From contig JACCSZ010000164.1 of assembly GCA_013812695.1 (NCBI GenBank), positions 1-16,794 on the forward strand: DNA of 16,794 nt, read 5' to 3'. The position numbers and the translations under genes are program-made. A model generated the notes under the pieces. The model searched no databases and was not told the origin of the DNA. It worked only from the letters and a program-made list of their open reading frames with translations. Within the stretch, counting starts at the first letter, position 1. Each line of letters starts with the position of its first letter. Shown piece by piece: positions 8,596 to 15,349 of this stretch. The stretch is from Gemmatimonadales bacterium. GTDB lineage: Bacteria > Gemmatimonadota > Gemmatimonadetes > Gemmatimonadales > GWC2-71-9.

Positions 8596-9615
8596 TCATG
8601 GGTTCGCGTACACATGCGTGTACAGCTCCCCCGGCTCCGGATCCGGCGCCTCCTCCGCGAACCGGTAGGCGTCCTCGACCTCCTCGACGATCTCCTTGTC
8701 GAGCGCCTTGACGGCCGGCTGGTCCGTCAGCCCGTCCTCGATCAGCCGCTGGGACCAGACCGCGATCGGATCGCGCTTCCGCTGATCCTCGACCTCCTCG
8801 CGGGTCCGGTAATGCCCGTGAATCGGGTCCGACATCGAGTGGCCCATGAACCGGTAGGTGCGGACCTCGAGCAGGGTGGGGTGCTTCTGCTTCCGCGCCC
8901 GCTCGACCGCGCGTTCCATCGCGGCGTGCATCACCAGCACGTCCTGTCCGTCCACGACCTCGTTGGCCATGTCGTACGAGCAGGCGCGTTCCGAGATGTC
9001 GTAGATGGCGCTCGCGCGCTCGAGGGCGGTGCCCATGCCGTAGCGGTTGTTCTCGCAAATGTAGATGGCTGGCAGCTTCCAGAGGGCGGCCATGTTGAGC
9101 GCCTCGTGGAACGCGCCGTTGTTGACCGCCGCCTCGCCGAAGTAGCACACCGCCACCTGGTCGGTGTTCCGGTACTTCGCGGCGAAGGCCATGCCGGTCG
9201 TCAGCGGGATGTGCGCGCCCACGATGCCGTGACCGCCGAGAAAGCCCAGCGACGCGTCGATGAGGTGCATCGATCCCCCCTTGCCGCCGCTGCAGCCGGG
9301 CGCTTTGCCGAACAGCTCCGCCATGACCGCGCGCGCCGGGATGCCGCGCGCCAGTGCGTGGCCGTGCTCGCGGTAGGAGCAGGTGATGTAGTCGTCGCTC
9401 CGGAGGACGGCCAGGCTGCCGACGGCCACCGCCTCTTGGCCGATGTACAGGTGGCAGAAGCCGCCGATCTTGCCGAGGCTGTACGCCTCGCCGGCCTTTT
9501 CCTCGAATCGGCGGATCAGCACCATCTGGCGGAGCCAGCCCCGGTACTCGTCCGCGCGGGCGGGATCGAGGCCGCTGCGGCGGGTGCGGGCCCGGGGTGC
9601 GGCGGTGCCGGCCAT
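8596..9615 (-). CDS. pdhA: Pyruvate dehydrogenase E1 component, alpha subunit
   Basis: Alpha subunit of the heterotetrameric pyruvate dehydrogenase E1, 339 residues. Family landmarks: YIGQEAVAVGSL near 57-68, YREHGHALARG at 81-91, GKGGSMHL at 111-118, GHGIVGAHIPLTTGMAFA at 128-145, CENNRYGMGT at 187-196 and the loop YRFMGHSMSDP with H259. The magnesium/cofactor motif that is normally GDG reads G160-E161-A162 (CYFGEAAVNNG), a conservative but unusual change. The ATG at 9615 shares its A with the lipA stop (TGATG). AAGGA lies 8 bases upstream, inside the lipA coding region and inside a REP-like element. An in-frame TTG directly before the ATG is less likely. It is the second gene of the lipA-pdhABC-lpdA block. 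Confidence 0.96.
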   Translation of the reverse strand: MAGTAAPRARTRRSGLDPARADEYRGWLRQMVLIRRFEEKAGEAYSLGKIGGFCHLYIGQEAVAVGSLAVLRSDDYITCSYREHGHALARGIPARAVMAELFGKAPGCSGGKGGSMHLIDASLGFLGGHGIVGAHIPLTTGMAFAAKYRNTDQVAVCYFGEAAVNNGAFHEALNMAALWKLPAIYICENNRYGMGTALERASAIYDISERACSYDMANEVVDGQDVLVMHAAMERAVERARKQKHPTLLEVRTYRFMGHSMSDPIHGHYRTREEVEDQRKRDPIAVWSQRLIEDGLTDQPAVKALDKEIVEEVEDAYRFAEEAPDPEPGELYTHVYANP

Positions 9616-10571
9616 CAAACAGGTCCTTCGCTGCGCTCAGGATGGTCGTGGCCTGTGGCCGCGACCACCTGCTCCCACGCGTGGTATGACGACCGGGTGA
9701 GCGGGCTCGACTGCACGTGCGAGAACCCCATGGCGAGTCCCAGGTCGCGAAGCTCGGCGAACTCATCGGGGGTGTAGTACCGGGCCACCGGCAGATGAGC
9801 GGCGGACGGCCGGAGGTACTGACCCAGCGTCAGGATGTTCACGTCGCTCCGCCGGAGATCATGCATGCAGACGACCACCTCGTCCCACTCCTCGCCCATG
9901 CCGAGGATGACGCCGCTCTTGGTGAGCGCGCCGGCATCCATTCGGCGGGCGTTGGCCAGCAGCGCGAGCGCCCGGTGGTACCGGCCGCCCGGACGAGCCA
10001 GCCGGTAGAGCCGTTCGGCGGTCTCGAGGTTGTGATTGAGGATGTCGGGTCGGGCGTCCATCACGAGGCGGAGGGCCTGCTCGGATCCCTTGAAGTCGGG
10101 GATGAGCACCTCGACCGACGTCTGGGGGAGTCGGCGCTTGATCTCGGCGATGCAGCCCGCAAACGCCTCGGCGCCGCCGTTCGGGAGGTCGTCACGATCC
10201 ACCGACGTGATCACCACGTGCGCCAGGCCCATCCGCTCCACCGCCTCGGCGAGGCGCACCGGCTCGAGCGGGTCGAACGCCGTCGGGGTGCCGTGCGTGA
10301 CCGCGCAGTAGGCGCAGTTCCGAGTGCATACGTCGCCCAGGATCATGAAGGTGGCGGCCTTGTGCTCCCAGCACTCCCCGATGTTGGGACAGCGGGCTTC
10401 CTCGCACACGGTGTGCAGGCCGAGCTCGCGCATGAGCTGCTTGAGATGGGCATAGTTCGGCCCGCCCGGAGCCTTGACCTTGAGCCAGCCGGGCTTGCGG
10501 GCAGGAGCGGAAAGGGTCGGCGGCCCAGCGGTAGGAGCCGTGCGCGTGAGTTGGACCAGCGGGACTGCCAC
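9615..10571 (-). CDS. lipA: Lipoyl synthase (radical SAM)
   Basis: Inserts two sulfur atoms into the octanoyl group on E2 and related proteins, completing lipoate; cytosolic iron-sulfur enzyme, 318 residues. The auxiliary cluster cysteines are C56, C61 and C67 (VCEEARCPNIGECW), the radical-SAM cluster cysteines are C82, C86 and C89 (CTRNCAYC), and the RSSY serine ligand is at 293-296. The start is GTG at 10571, supported by GGAG 8 bases upstream; no in-frame ATG gives a full N-terminus. The last dozen residues (GHDHPERSEGPV) lie beyond the conserved fold and are encoded by a REP-like element. The stop overlaps the pdhA start by one base. Being first in the block, it is probably where the pyruvate dehydrogenase/lipoylation transcript begins; about 157 bases separate it from the lipoprotein gene upstream. 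Confidence 0.97.
   Translation of the reverse strand: MAVPLVQLTRTAPTAGPPTLSAPARKPGWLKVKAPGGPNYAHLKQLMRELGLHTVCEEARCPNIGECWEHKAATFMILGDVCTRNCAYCAVTHGTPTAFDPLEPVRLAEAVERMGLAHVVITSVDRDDLPNGGAEAFAGCIAEIKRRLPQTSVEVLIPDFKGSEQALRLVMDARPDILNHNLETAERLYRLARPGGRYHRALALLANARRMDAGALTKSGVILGMGEEWDEVVVCMHDLRRSDVNILTLGQYLRPSAAHLPVARYYTPDEFAELRDLGLAMGFSHVQSSPLTRSSYHAWEQVVAATGHDHPERSEGPV
9624..9628 (-). promoter_or_regulatory. Ribosome binding site of pdhA, made by the REP-like element
   Basis: AAGGA on the minus strand, 8 bases before the pdhA ATG at 9615. It forms the end of the REP-like element and lies in the lipA reading frame, so pdhA translation may depend both on this site and on ribosomes finishing lipA. 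Confidence 0.6.
9624..9645. repeat. REP-like element inside the lipA 3' end
   Basis: TCCTTCGCTGCGCTCAGGAT is the same element as in the hairpin at 15258-15335, with one or two changes. It lies wholly within lipA and encodes HPERSEG near the LipA C-terminus. Its last five bases on the minus strand (AAGGA) are placed as the ribosome binding site of pdhA. Confidence 0.75.
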
Positions 10572-10728
10572 TGCAAGATCTCCGAAAATCAGTGTGCCTC
10601 GGGCGGAGTGTATCGGAAAGCTAGTCGCGACCCGAAAGAGGGGCTACGGCCCGAGCATCGTCGGGGGGCGATACGTGGGCAACTACTCGCCGGCTCGGTG
10701 CGCGGGGCAGGTGGGCCGTCGAGCGGCG

Positions 10729-11175
10729 CTAGGTGGATTCACCGGCGCGAGCGACGTCGCCGCCGCATCGGTCGATCATGGCTTGCGCCGCCCGGCGTGC
10801 CGCTTCCGAGGTGCGCTCCTCGACTTCCGTCGGTCCCCGTTGGGTGGTGTACTCGGCGAACGTGCGCGCCGTCACCTTGAGCGTGGTGACAGCGCCGCCG
10901 CTAGCGGGGACGGCCTCGATTTCAAGTCGATCGACTATGCGTCGAAACTGCACGTCCGGCCGCCGCTGCGTCTCGTCCAGGCGCCGGGCATTGAGCCGCT
11001 GACCGTTGAGGTCAATAGAACTCTGATCGAACTTGATCGCCTTGAGTTGGTTCCGCGCGCACTGAAATACGTCCGGTGCCGGGGCCGGGCTCGAAGCAGT
11101 CAAAGTCGTCGCCAAAGGTGCATTGTTGCAGCCGGCGAGCACACAGATGGCCACCAGACAGGCGGAGTAGCGCAT
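10729..11175 (-). CDS. Predicted lipoprotein of unknown function
   Basis: Unrecognised protein of 148 residues. A lipoprotein signal is visible: MRYSACLVAICVLAGC with lipobox L13-A14-G15-C16, so the mature protein should be acylated at C16 and membrane-anchored, facing the periplasm or placed in the outer membrane. The mature part is hydrophilic and small, with two further cysteines (C39 in VFQCARNQL and C137 in MIDRCGGD) that could pair as a disulfide. The ATG at 11175 has GAGG 10 bases upstream; a longer GTG start at 11244 would bury the lipobox and is less likely. It stands between the porin terminator and lipA. The segment with RPDVQFRRIVDRLEIEAVP and TTLKVTARTFAEY reads as beta-strands. 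No homologue is recognised. Confidence 0.82.
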   Translation of the reverse strand: MRYSACLVAICVLAGCNNAPLATTLTASSPAPAPDVFQCARNQLKAIKFDQSSIDLNGQRLNARRLDETQRRPDVQFRRIVDRLEIEAVPASGGAVTTLKVTARTFAEYTTQRGPTEVEERTSEAARRAAQAMIDRCGGDVARAGEST

Positions 11176-11240
11176 ACCGGAAGCGCCTCGATGAGAAAGT
11201 GGAATGAGTTGCCGAGGGGCTGAATGTAAGGGCGAGTAGG

Positions 11241-11280
11241 ACACAAAAGAACCGGCGGCCCCCGGAGAGGGCCGCCGGCT
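11241..11280 (-). terminator. Intrinsic terminator of the porin-like gene
   Basis: A perfect 10-base-pair GC stem pairs 11252-11261 with 11269-11278 around a 7-base loop. On the minus strand it is followed by TTCTTTTGTG, a T-rich tract as expected of a rho-independent terminator. It lies 22 bases after the porin stop. The plus strand has no T tract, so it works in the minus direction only. Confidence 0.85.
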
Positions 11281-11301
11281 AGCGCAGCGCGCGGCTGCCG
11301 A

Positions 11302-12522
11302 TCAGAAGAACAGCATCAGACCAAAGGCCGGGGCGATTTCCTTGTTCTTTTCGGTTCCGTCCGCGTCATCGTCGGTGACGGCGTAATTGAACTCGCCGAC
11401 GACCTTCAGGGACTTGGTGGCCTGGTAGTAGACACCGCCCGAGGCCAACCAGTTCTTGGTCTTGAACGCGGCTTCAGTGTCTGCGGCGTCCAGGATGCTG
11501 ATGCCCCAGCTGCCCGCGACCGTGAGCTTGCTCTCCGCTGGGGTGAAGGTGAGCTGACCGATGCCGCCGTAAGATTTTCGGAGATCGTCGCCGCCGGTTC
11601 CGGCGCCGGCTGCACCGCCCAGGAACCCCAGGGTGGTCCCGATACCCTTCCCGTAGTACCCGGAGCCCGTCACGGAGAACGACGGCGTGCCGAACCGAAC
11701 GCCTGCCGTTCCGCCCCACGACACGGCGCTTTCCCCGCCGCCGCCGGTGTCGGGGGTCTTATTGTTCTGCGCCAATCCGCCGACCCACACTTTCGTGTTG
11801 CCGGAGCTGTACACGCCCTCCGCCTCGACCCGGGGGAGCTGCACCGTCTCGTAAGGCGGGTTCGTGGCCGGCTGGAACAGGCCGATCGAGATCTGCGTCG
11901 GCCGACCAGCAGGCGTGGAATACGTCATCTGCGCCTTGAACTGGGGATAGATGTAGCCGAAGCCGATGCGGCCGAGGGTAGTGCCGCCGCCATCGGGCCC
12001 ACCGGTGGCGCCGACGCCGAACAGGGTCTGATCGGTCAGGATGTTCTGACGCTGATACAGGCCAAGTTCGCGGCCGGCGAGAATCTGACCCCAGCTGCCC
12101 CCGACGGTCAGGAATACCTGACGCATGTCGATCTGGGCGCCGAAGCAGTCGTGCCCTTGCCCGTTCACGCTTGGGTTCTGGCCCCCGGTGTACGCGCACT
12201 GGATCTGTGGGGCGAAGCCGAAGTGCACGCCCACGTCGGTATTGCCTTCCTTGCCCTTGGCGTCGAACACCGCAAAGGCCGGCAGGAGGCCTGTTCGGAT
12301 CTGGAAGGCTCCCTTACCGCCAAGCGCGTCGCCCGCGCCGACGATCCCGCCCGGCGTGGAGGCGATGCCGCCATCGCTGACGTCGTCATAGACCGCGAAC
12401 GCGTTCACATTGCCGGCGAACGTGAAGGTCCATCCGTTGGTCATCTGCATCGTGAGCTGTGCTTCCGCGGCGTTCACCGCGCTGATCGCCAGACCCATGC
12501 ACAACAGTGCGACTTTCTTCAT
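11302..12522 (-). CDS. Porin-like outer-membrane beta-barrel protein
   Basis: Predicted outer-membrane channel, 406 residues. A signal peptide is clear (MKKVALLCMGLAISAVNAAEA, cleavage near residue 21 before QLTMQ). The mature chain alternates polar and hydrophobic residues in many short strands separated by Gly/Asn/Asp-rich turns, and it ends in GLMLFF with the C-terminal Phe recognised by the outer-membrane assembly machinery. Opening strands such as WTFTFAGNVNAFAVYDD resemble general porins. Two cysteines (in QCAYTGGQN and HDCFGAQ) could form a disulfide in an external loop. The ATG at 12522 has GAGGGG 9 bases upstream. A strong terminator follows, so it is probably a single-gene transcript. 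What passes through it is unknown; the nearby OFA permease raises small carboxylates as an idea only. Confidence 0.88.
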   Translation of the reverse strand: MKKVALLCMGLAISAVNAAEAQLTMQMTNGWTFTFAGNVNAFAVYDDVSDGGIASTPGGIVGAGDALGGKGAFQIRTGLLPAFAVFDAKGKEGNTDVGVHFGFAPQIQCAYTGGQNPSVNGQGHDCFGAQIDMRQVFLTVGGSWGQILAGRELGLYQRQNILTDQTLFGVGATGGPDGGGTTLGRIGFGYIYPQFKAQMTYSTPAGRPTQISIGLFQPATNPPYETVQLPRVEAEGVYSSGNTKVWVGGLAQNNKTPDTGGGGESAVSWGGTAGVRFGTPSFSVTGSGYYGKGIGTTLGFLGGAAGAGTGGDDLRKSYGGIGQLTFTPAESKLTVAGSWGISILDAADTEAAFKTKNWLASGGVYYQATKSLKVVGEFNYAVTDDDADGTEKNKEIAPAFGLMLFF

Positions 12523-12620
12523 AGGTGCTTTCCCCTCGGAGTTAGTATTGACCGCCAACGACAGCCAACCTTCGGGACTTGCCTGCACCACCCATCGGGA
12601 CCGCACGTGACGCGTGTCGC

Positions 12621-12959
12621 CTAGCGCGCGGGTTCAGTCGTCGGACGAATGAGCGATGTGTTCACCTCCCAGAAAGCGTACCAGGTCGGGAGCGGACGAT
12701 GGTTCTCCCACCAGTAGTAGTCGTTGAGCCGGGTGACGTGGACGCTGGGGGCCCAGGGAGGCCGGAATCGTCCGTCCCGGCGGGGCGTCTCCATCGTCTC
12801 GCTGAGGCCGGCGGAACCACCCTGTGCCCTCGACGATGCGAGCGGACGGTCCGATCGGGACGCCGCGCTGTCGCTGTCGCCGCCCCCGCGAGGTCCTCGG
12901 ATACGGCTGGCGGACAATTGGAGAGGCTGCGGTGCCGTGGAGCAGCCGCCCGTCCGCAT
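12621..12959 (-). CDS. Doubtful small ORF with aromatic-rich C-terminus
   Basis: Possible protein of 112 residues. The N-terminal half is low-complexity Ser/Arg/Gly and looks non-coding, but the last 40 residues look like real protein (VHVTRLNDYYWWENHRPLP, then TWYAFWEVNTSLIRPT), with eight Trp/Tyr in a GC-rich region where chance would favour Ala, Arg and Gly. The ATG at 12959 has AGGA 8 bases upstream; an internal ATG at 12794 would give 57 residues containing only the convincing part. No motif or family is recognised, and there is no signal peptide. It lies between the porin and the OFA small subunit, all on the minus strand. It might be a small real gene, the remnant of a larger one, or a chance frame. 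Confidence 0.35.
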   Translation of the reverse strand: MRTGGCSTAPQPLQLSASRIRGPRGGGDSDSAASRSDRPLASSRAQGGSAGLSETMETPRRDGRFRPPWAPSVHVTRLNDYYWWENHRPLPTWYAFWEVNTSLIRPTTEPAR

Positions 12960-13133
12960 GTCGCTGATCCTGGGGTGCTAAGTGGTGAACGGGTTACAAT
13001 CTGCGATGCACGTCCCGGCCGTCAAGCCCCAGAATCCCGACAGCCGAATCGGCTGATGGCGTGGAATCCGATCAACTTCATACAATGCAGAGCTTTGCGC
13101 TAGACCGCCGGGCTGACCGCTGAACTTTCGCGG

Positions 13134-13271
13134 CTACCGAAACAGCGCCGCCGCCTTGAGCAGCGTGTTCCACACCCCCCACAACAGCGGAACTCCAACC
13201 AGGACCCACGCCAGGGCCACCACGCCCCATTGGCCGGAGCCGCCGGTTTCGGGAGGCATTTCATCGGTCAC
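13134..13271 (-). CDS. OFA-type MFS transporter small subunit (45 residues)
   Basis: A tiny single-helix membrane protein. After a polar N-terminus (MTDEMPPETGGSGQ) a hydrophobic helix runs from about residue 15 to 34 (WGVVALAWVLVGVPLLWGVW) and ends with NTLLKAAALFR. This pattern, a Trp-rich helix with VGVPLLWGVW followed by a Lys-containing tail, is what I know from short proteins found beside OFA-family MFS permeases and called the MFS transporter small subunit. It follows the OFA permease by 84 bases on the same strand, which supports the reading. The start is GTG at 13271, with GGAG 7 bases upstream; an in-frame ATG at 13259 lacks such a site. It probably sits in the inner membrane with the permease. 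Confidence 0.82.
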   Translation of the reverse strand: MTDEMPPETGGSGQWGVVALAWVLVGVPLLWGVWNTLLKAAALFR

Positions 13272-13355
13272 GGGAGGACTCCAGGCGCGAACCGGATGAT
13301 CGTAAAGTGGACGCTGGCCGGAACAATATTCAGGGGCGGCGGAATTTATGCAACG

Positions 13356-14846
13356 TCAGGCCCGGGACGCTGCTGCCACCAGGCCGCGCTCACTCGACAG
13401 CTCGTCCTCCGACATATAGTGCCGCTCAGCCACCGGCCTGAGCGCCAGATTGCAAAAAAATCCCACGACCAGCAGCGCCACGAGCACGTACATCGTGACA
13501 TTGTACGCCTGGGCGGCGGGGACGCCGCGATCGATCTGGAATTCGCGGATGTAGTTGACCAGCACCGGGCCCAGCACGCCTGCGGCGGACCACGCGGTCA
13601 GCAGCCGGCCGTGGATCGCGCCGACGAATTGCGTGCCGAAGATGTCGGCGAGGTAGGCGGGAATCGTCGCGAAGCCGCCTCCATACATGGTGAGGATGAG
13701 ACAGAAGATGGCGACGAACAGGGTCACATTCCCGCCCTGCCCGGCGGTGGGCACCAGGGCGTAGAGTGCGCCGCCCAGCGCGAAGAAGATCAAATAGGTC
13801 CGCTTGCGTCCGATGACGTCCGAGAGCGACGCCCAGCCGATCCGCCCGGCGATGTTGAACAGGCTGAGGAGGGCAGCGAAGGCCGCGCCCACCGTGGCGA
13901 GCTGCGCCTTCTGCGCCTCGCCCAGCTGGGTGAACGGGATCCCGGGCAGCTCGATGAGCCGCCCGCCGAACACCTCCTGAATCATCGGCGAGGCCATCCC
14001 GATGACTCCGATCCCCGCGCTGACGTTGAGGCACAGCACCCCCCACAGCAGCCAGAACTGCGGGGTCCGCCAGGCCCGGTCCACATGCACGTGCCGGCTG
14101 GTGATCATCGAGCCCTGCTTGACCGGCGGTACCCACCCCGCGGGCTTCCAGTCAGGCGGGGGAACCCGATACCCGAAGGCCCCGGCGAGCATCGCCACGA
14201 AGTAGATGGCGCCCATCGTGAGGAAGGTTTCCTTGACGCCGACCGACGCCGCCGTGGCGTAGTGCTTCATCAAGATGTCGGCGAGTGGCGCCCCGATCAT
14301 CGCGCCGCCGCCGAACCCCATGATGGCCATGCCCGTGGCCATGCCCCGGCGGTCGGGAAACCACTTGATCAATGTCGATACCGGCGAGATGTACCCGAGC
14401 CCCAGGCCGCAGCCGCCGATGATGCCCGACCCCAGCCACAGCAGCCAGATCTGATGCAGATGCACGCCCAGGGCGGAGAGCAGAAATCCGCCGCCCCAGC
14501 AGAACGCCGCTACCACGCCGGCCTTGCGCGGCCCCGCGTGCTCGAGCCAGCGCCCGAACACGGCGGCCGACGAGCCCAGGAACACGAAAAACAGGGTGTA
14601 CATCCATCCGAGCGTGCTGATCTTCCAGTCGCACTGCGAGGCGAACATGCGTGCGAGGAAGCCCATGGAGTCGGGACAGGGAATCGGCTGGGTGACGCCA
14701 ACGGCGCGGCTCAACGGCAGCCAGAAGACGCTGAACCCGTACGCCATGCCGATCGAGAGGTGAATCGCCAACGCGGCCGGAGGAACCAGCCACCGGTTGA
14801 ATCCCGGCTTCGCGACGATCCGCTCCCTCGCCAGAAGTGCCGGCAT
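13356..14846 (-). CDS. OFA-family MFS permease (oxalate/formate antiporter-like)
   Basis: Inner-membrane transporter of the major facilitator superfamily, 496 residues, about twelve helices. The N-terminus FNRWLVPPAALAIHLSIGMA and YGFSVFWLPL is typical of the OFA (oxalate:formate antiporter-like) branch. GLGLGYISPVSTLIKWFPDR and RGMATGMAIMGFGGGAMIG form the characteristic loop 4-5 region, and the second half contains GRIGWASLSDVIGRKRTYLI (MFS signature) and YGGGFATIPAYLADIFG. The first external loop is enlarged and contains two Cys (IPCPDSMG and SQCDWK). The ATG at 14846 has GAGGAG 7 bases upstream; longer in-frame starts extend into non-family sequence. A small-subunit gene follows. The true substrate of OFA members is often not oxalate; a monocarboxylate or dicarboxylate is likely but cannot be fixed from sequence. 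Confidence 0.93.
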   Translation of the reverse strand: MPALLARERIVAKPGFNRWLVPPAALAIHLSIGMAYGFSVFWLPLSRAVGVTQPIPCPDSMGFLARMFASQCDWKISTLGWMYTLFFVFLGSSAAVFGRWLEHAGPRKAGVVAAFCWGGGFLLSALGVHLHQIWLLWLGSGIIGGCGLGLGYISPVSTLIKWFPDRRGMATGMAIMGFGGGAMIGAPLADILMKHYATAASVGVKETFLTMGAIYFVAMLAGAFGYRVPPPDWKPAGWVPPVKQGSMITSRHVHVDRAWRTPQFWLLWGVLCLNVSAGIGVIGMASPMIQEVFGGRLIELPGIPFTQLGEAQKAQLATVGAAFAALLSLFNIAGRIGWASLSDVIGRKRTYLIFFALGGALYALVPTAGQGGNVTLFVAIFCLILTMYGGGFATIPAYLADIFGTQFVGAIHGRLLTAWSAAGVLGPVLVNYIREFQIDRGVPAAQAYNVTMYVLVALLVVGFFCNLALRPVAERHYMSEDELSSERGLVAAASRA

Positions 14847-15257
14847 CTCGCGTCTCCTCGATATAGGTTCGAGCAGGGAAGCCATCAAGGTACCGACGAC
14901 CGGTGGAGGGGACCAGAGTGTCGCATGCATCGCCTAGGGGCGCCTGGCCGGTCGCCTGCTCGAGATGCACCGTGCGCCGCGTGCGCGCCGCCGGCGACCC
15001 CGACGCACGCGCAGTCCCCACACCGCCGTCCCGCCCGATTCGGCCGCAGCGCCTGCGGGCTCGCCGTCGCCTGATCAGCCCGCCTGGCTGGTGTCGGACA
15101 GCGCGGCACGCAGCGGCGGCCGGCTCGAGGCATGCCAGGGCGACCGCACGGCCTTCACGGCCGATCAGGCTGGACGGTTTTGGATGCTGTGCGGCGTGCC
15201 AACATGGGCTGCGGGTGAATCGGGAGGCGGGGACGGCTTCGGTGCGCGAGTTCCCCT
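14847..15257. other. Region without a convincing gene, upstream of the OFA permease
   Basis: About 410 bases with open frames on both strands, none with a family resemblance or a good start. It should contain the permease promoter near its left end. A plus-strand frame (14965-15327) has a stretch of fairly protein-like composition near 15090-15240 but runs into the REP hairpin and has an Arg-rich, shadow-like N-terminus. I see no RNA gene here. Confidence 0.5.
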
Positions 15258-15335
15258 GAGCCTTGTCACCCTGAGCGGAGCGAAGGGGCATAGCCCGACA
15301 TTGTCCCCTTCGCTCCGCTCAGGATGACAAGGCTC
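15258..15335. repeat. Large REP-like inverted repeat (hairpin)
   Basis: Arms 15258-15288 and 15305-15335 are 31 bases each and complementary at 30 of 31 positions, around a 16-base loop. Each arm contains the CCTGAGCGGAGCGAAGG core seen near 1 and 9624. It begins 14 bases downstream of the stop of the TlpA-like gene, so on the minus strand it could block transcription or protect the mRNA 3' end, but there is no T tract of the intrinsic-terminator kind. Confidence 0.9.
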
Positions 15336-15349
15336 AAGATGACTCGAAC

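Noticed and set aside
8614..9777. Long plus-strand open frames of 387 codons opposite pdhA, and similar ones opposite pdhB/pdhC and lipA
   Set aside because: They mirror the codon bias of the real genes, have no family resemblance, and their equal lengths are a coincidence.
12542..12568. Possible porin promoter (TTGGCT with TACTAA on the minus strand)
   Set aside because: The spacer is only 15 bases and the -35 match is poor; with no knowledge of this lineage's promoter consensus I leave it uncalled.
13041..13055. CAGCCG-AAT-CGGCTG hairpin after the MFS small subunit
   Set aside because: Six-pair stem without a T tract on either strand; too weak to call.
13230..15074. Plus-strand open frame of 614 codons
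   Set aside because: It is antisense to the OFA permease, with His/Arg/Glu-rich, featureless sequence typical of shadow frames in GC-rich genes.
14965..15327. Plus-strand frame of 120 codons before the REP hairpin
   Set aside because: Arg/Pro-rich start, no ribosome binding site or family resemblance, and the frame ends inside the repeat. Possibly a decayed gene, but not supportable.
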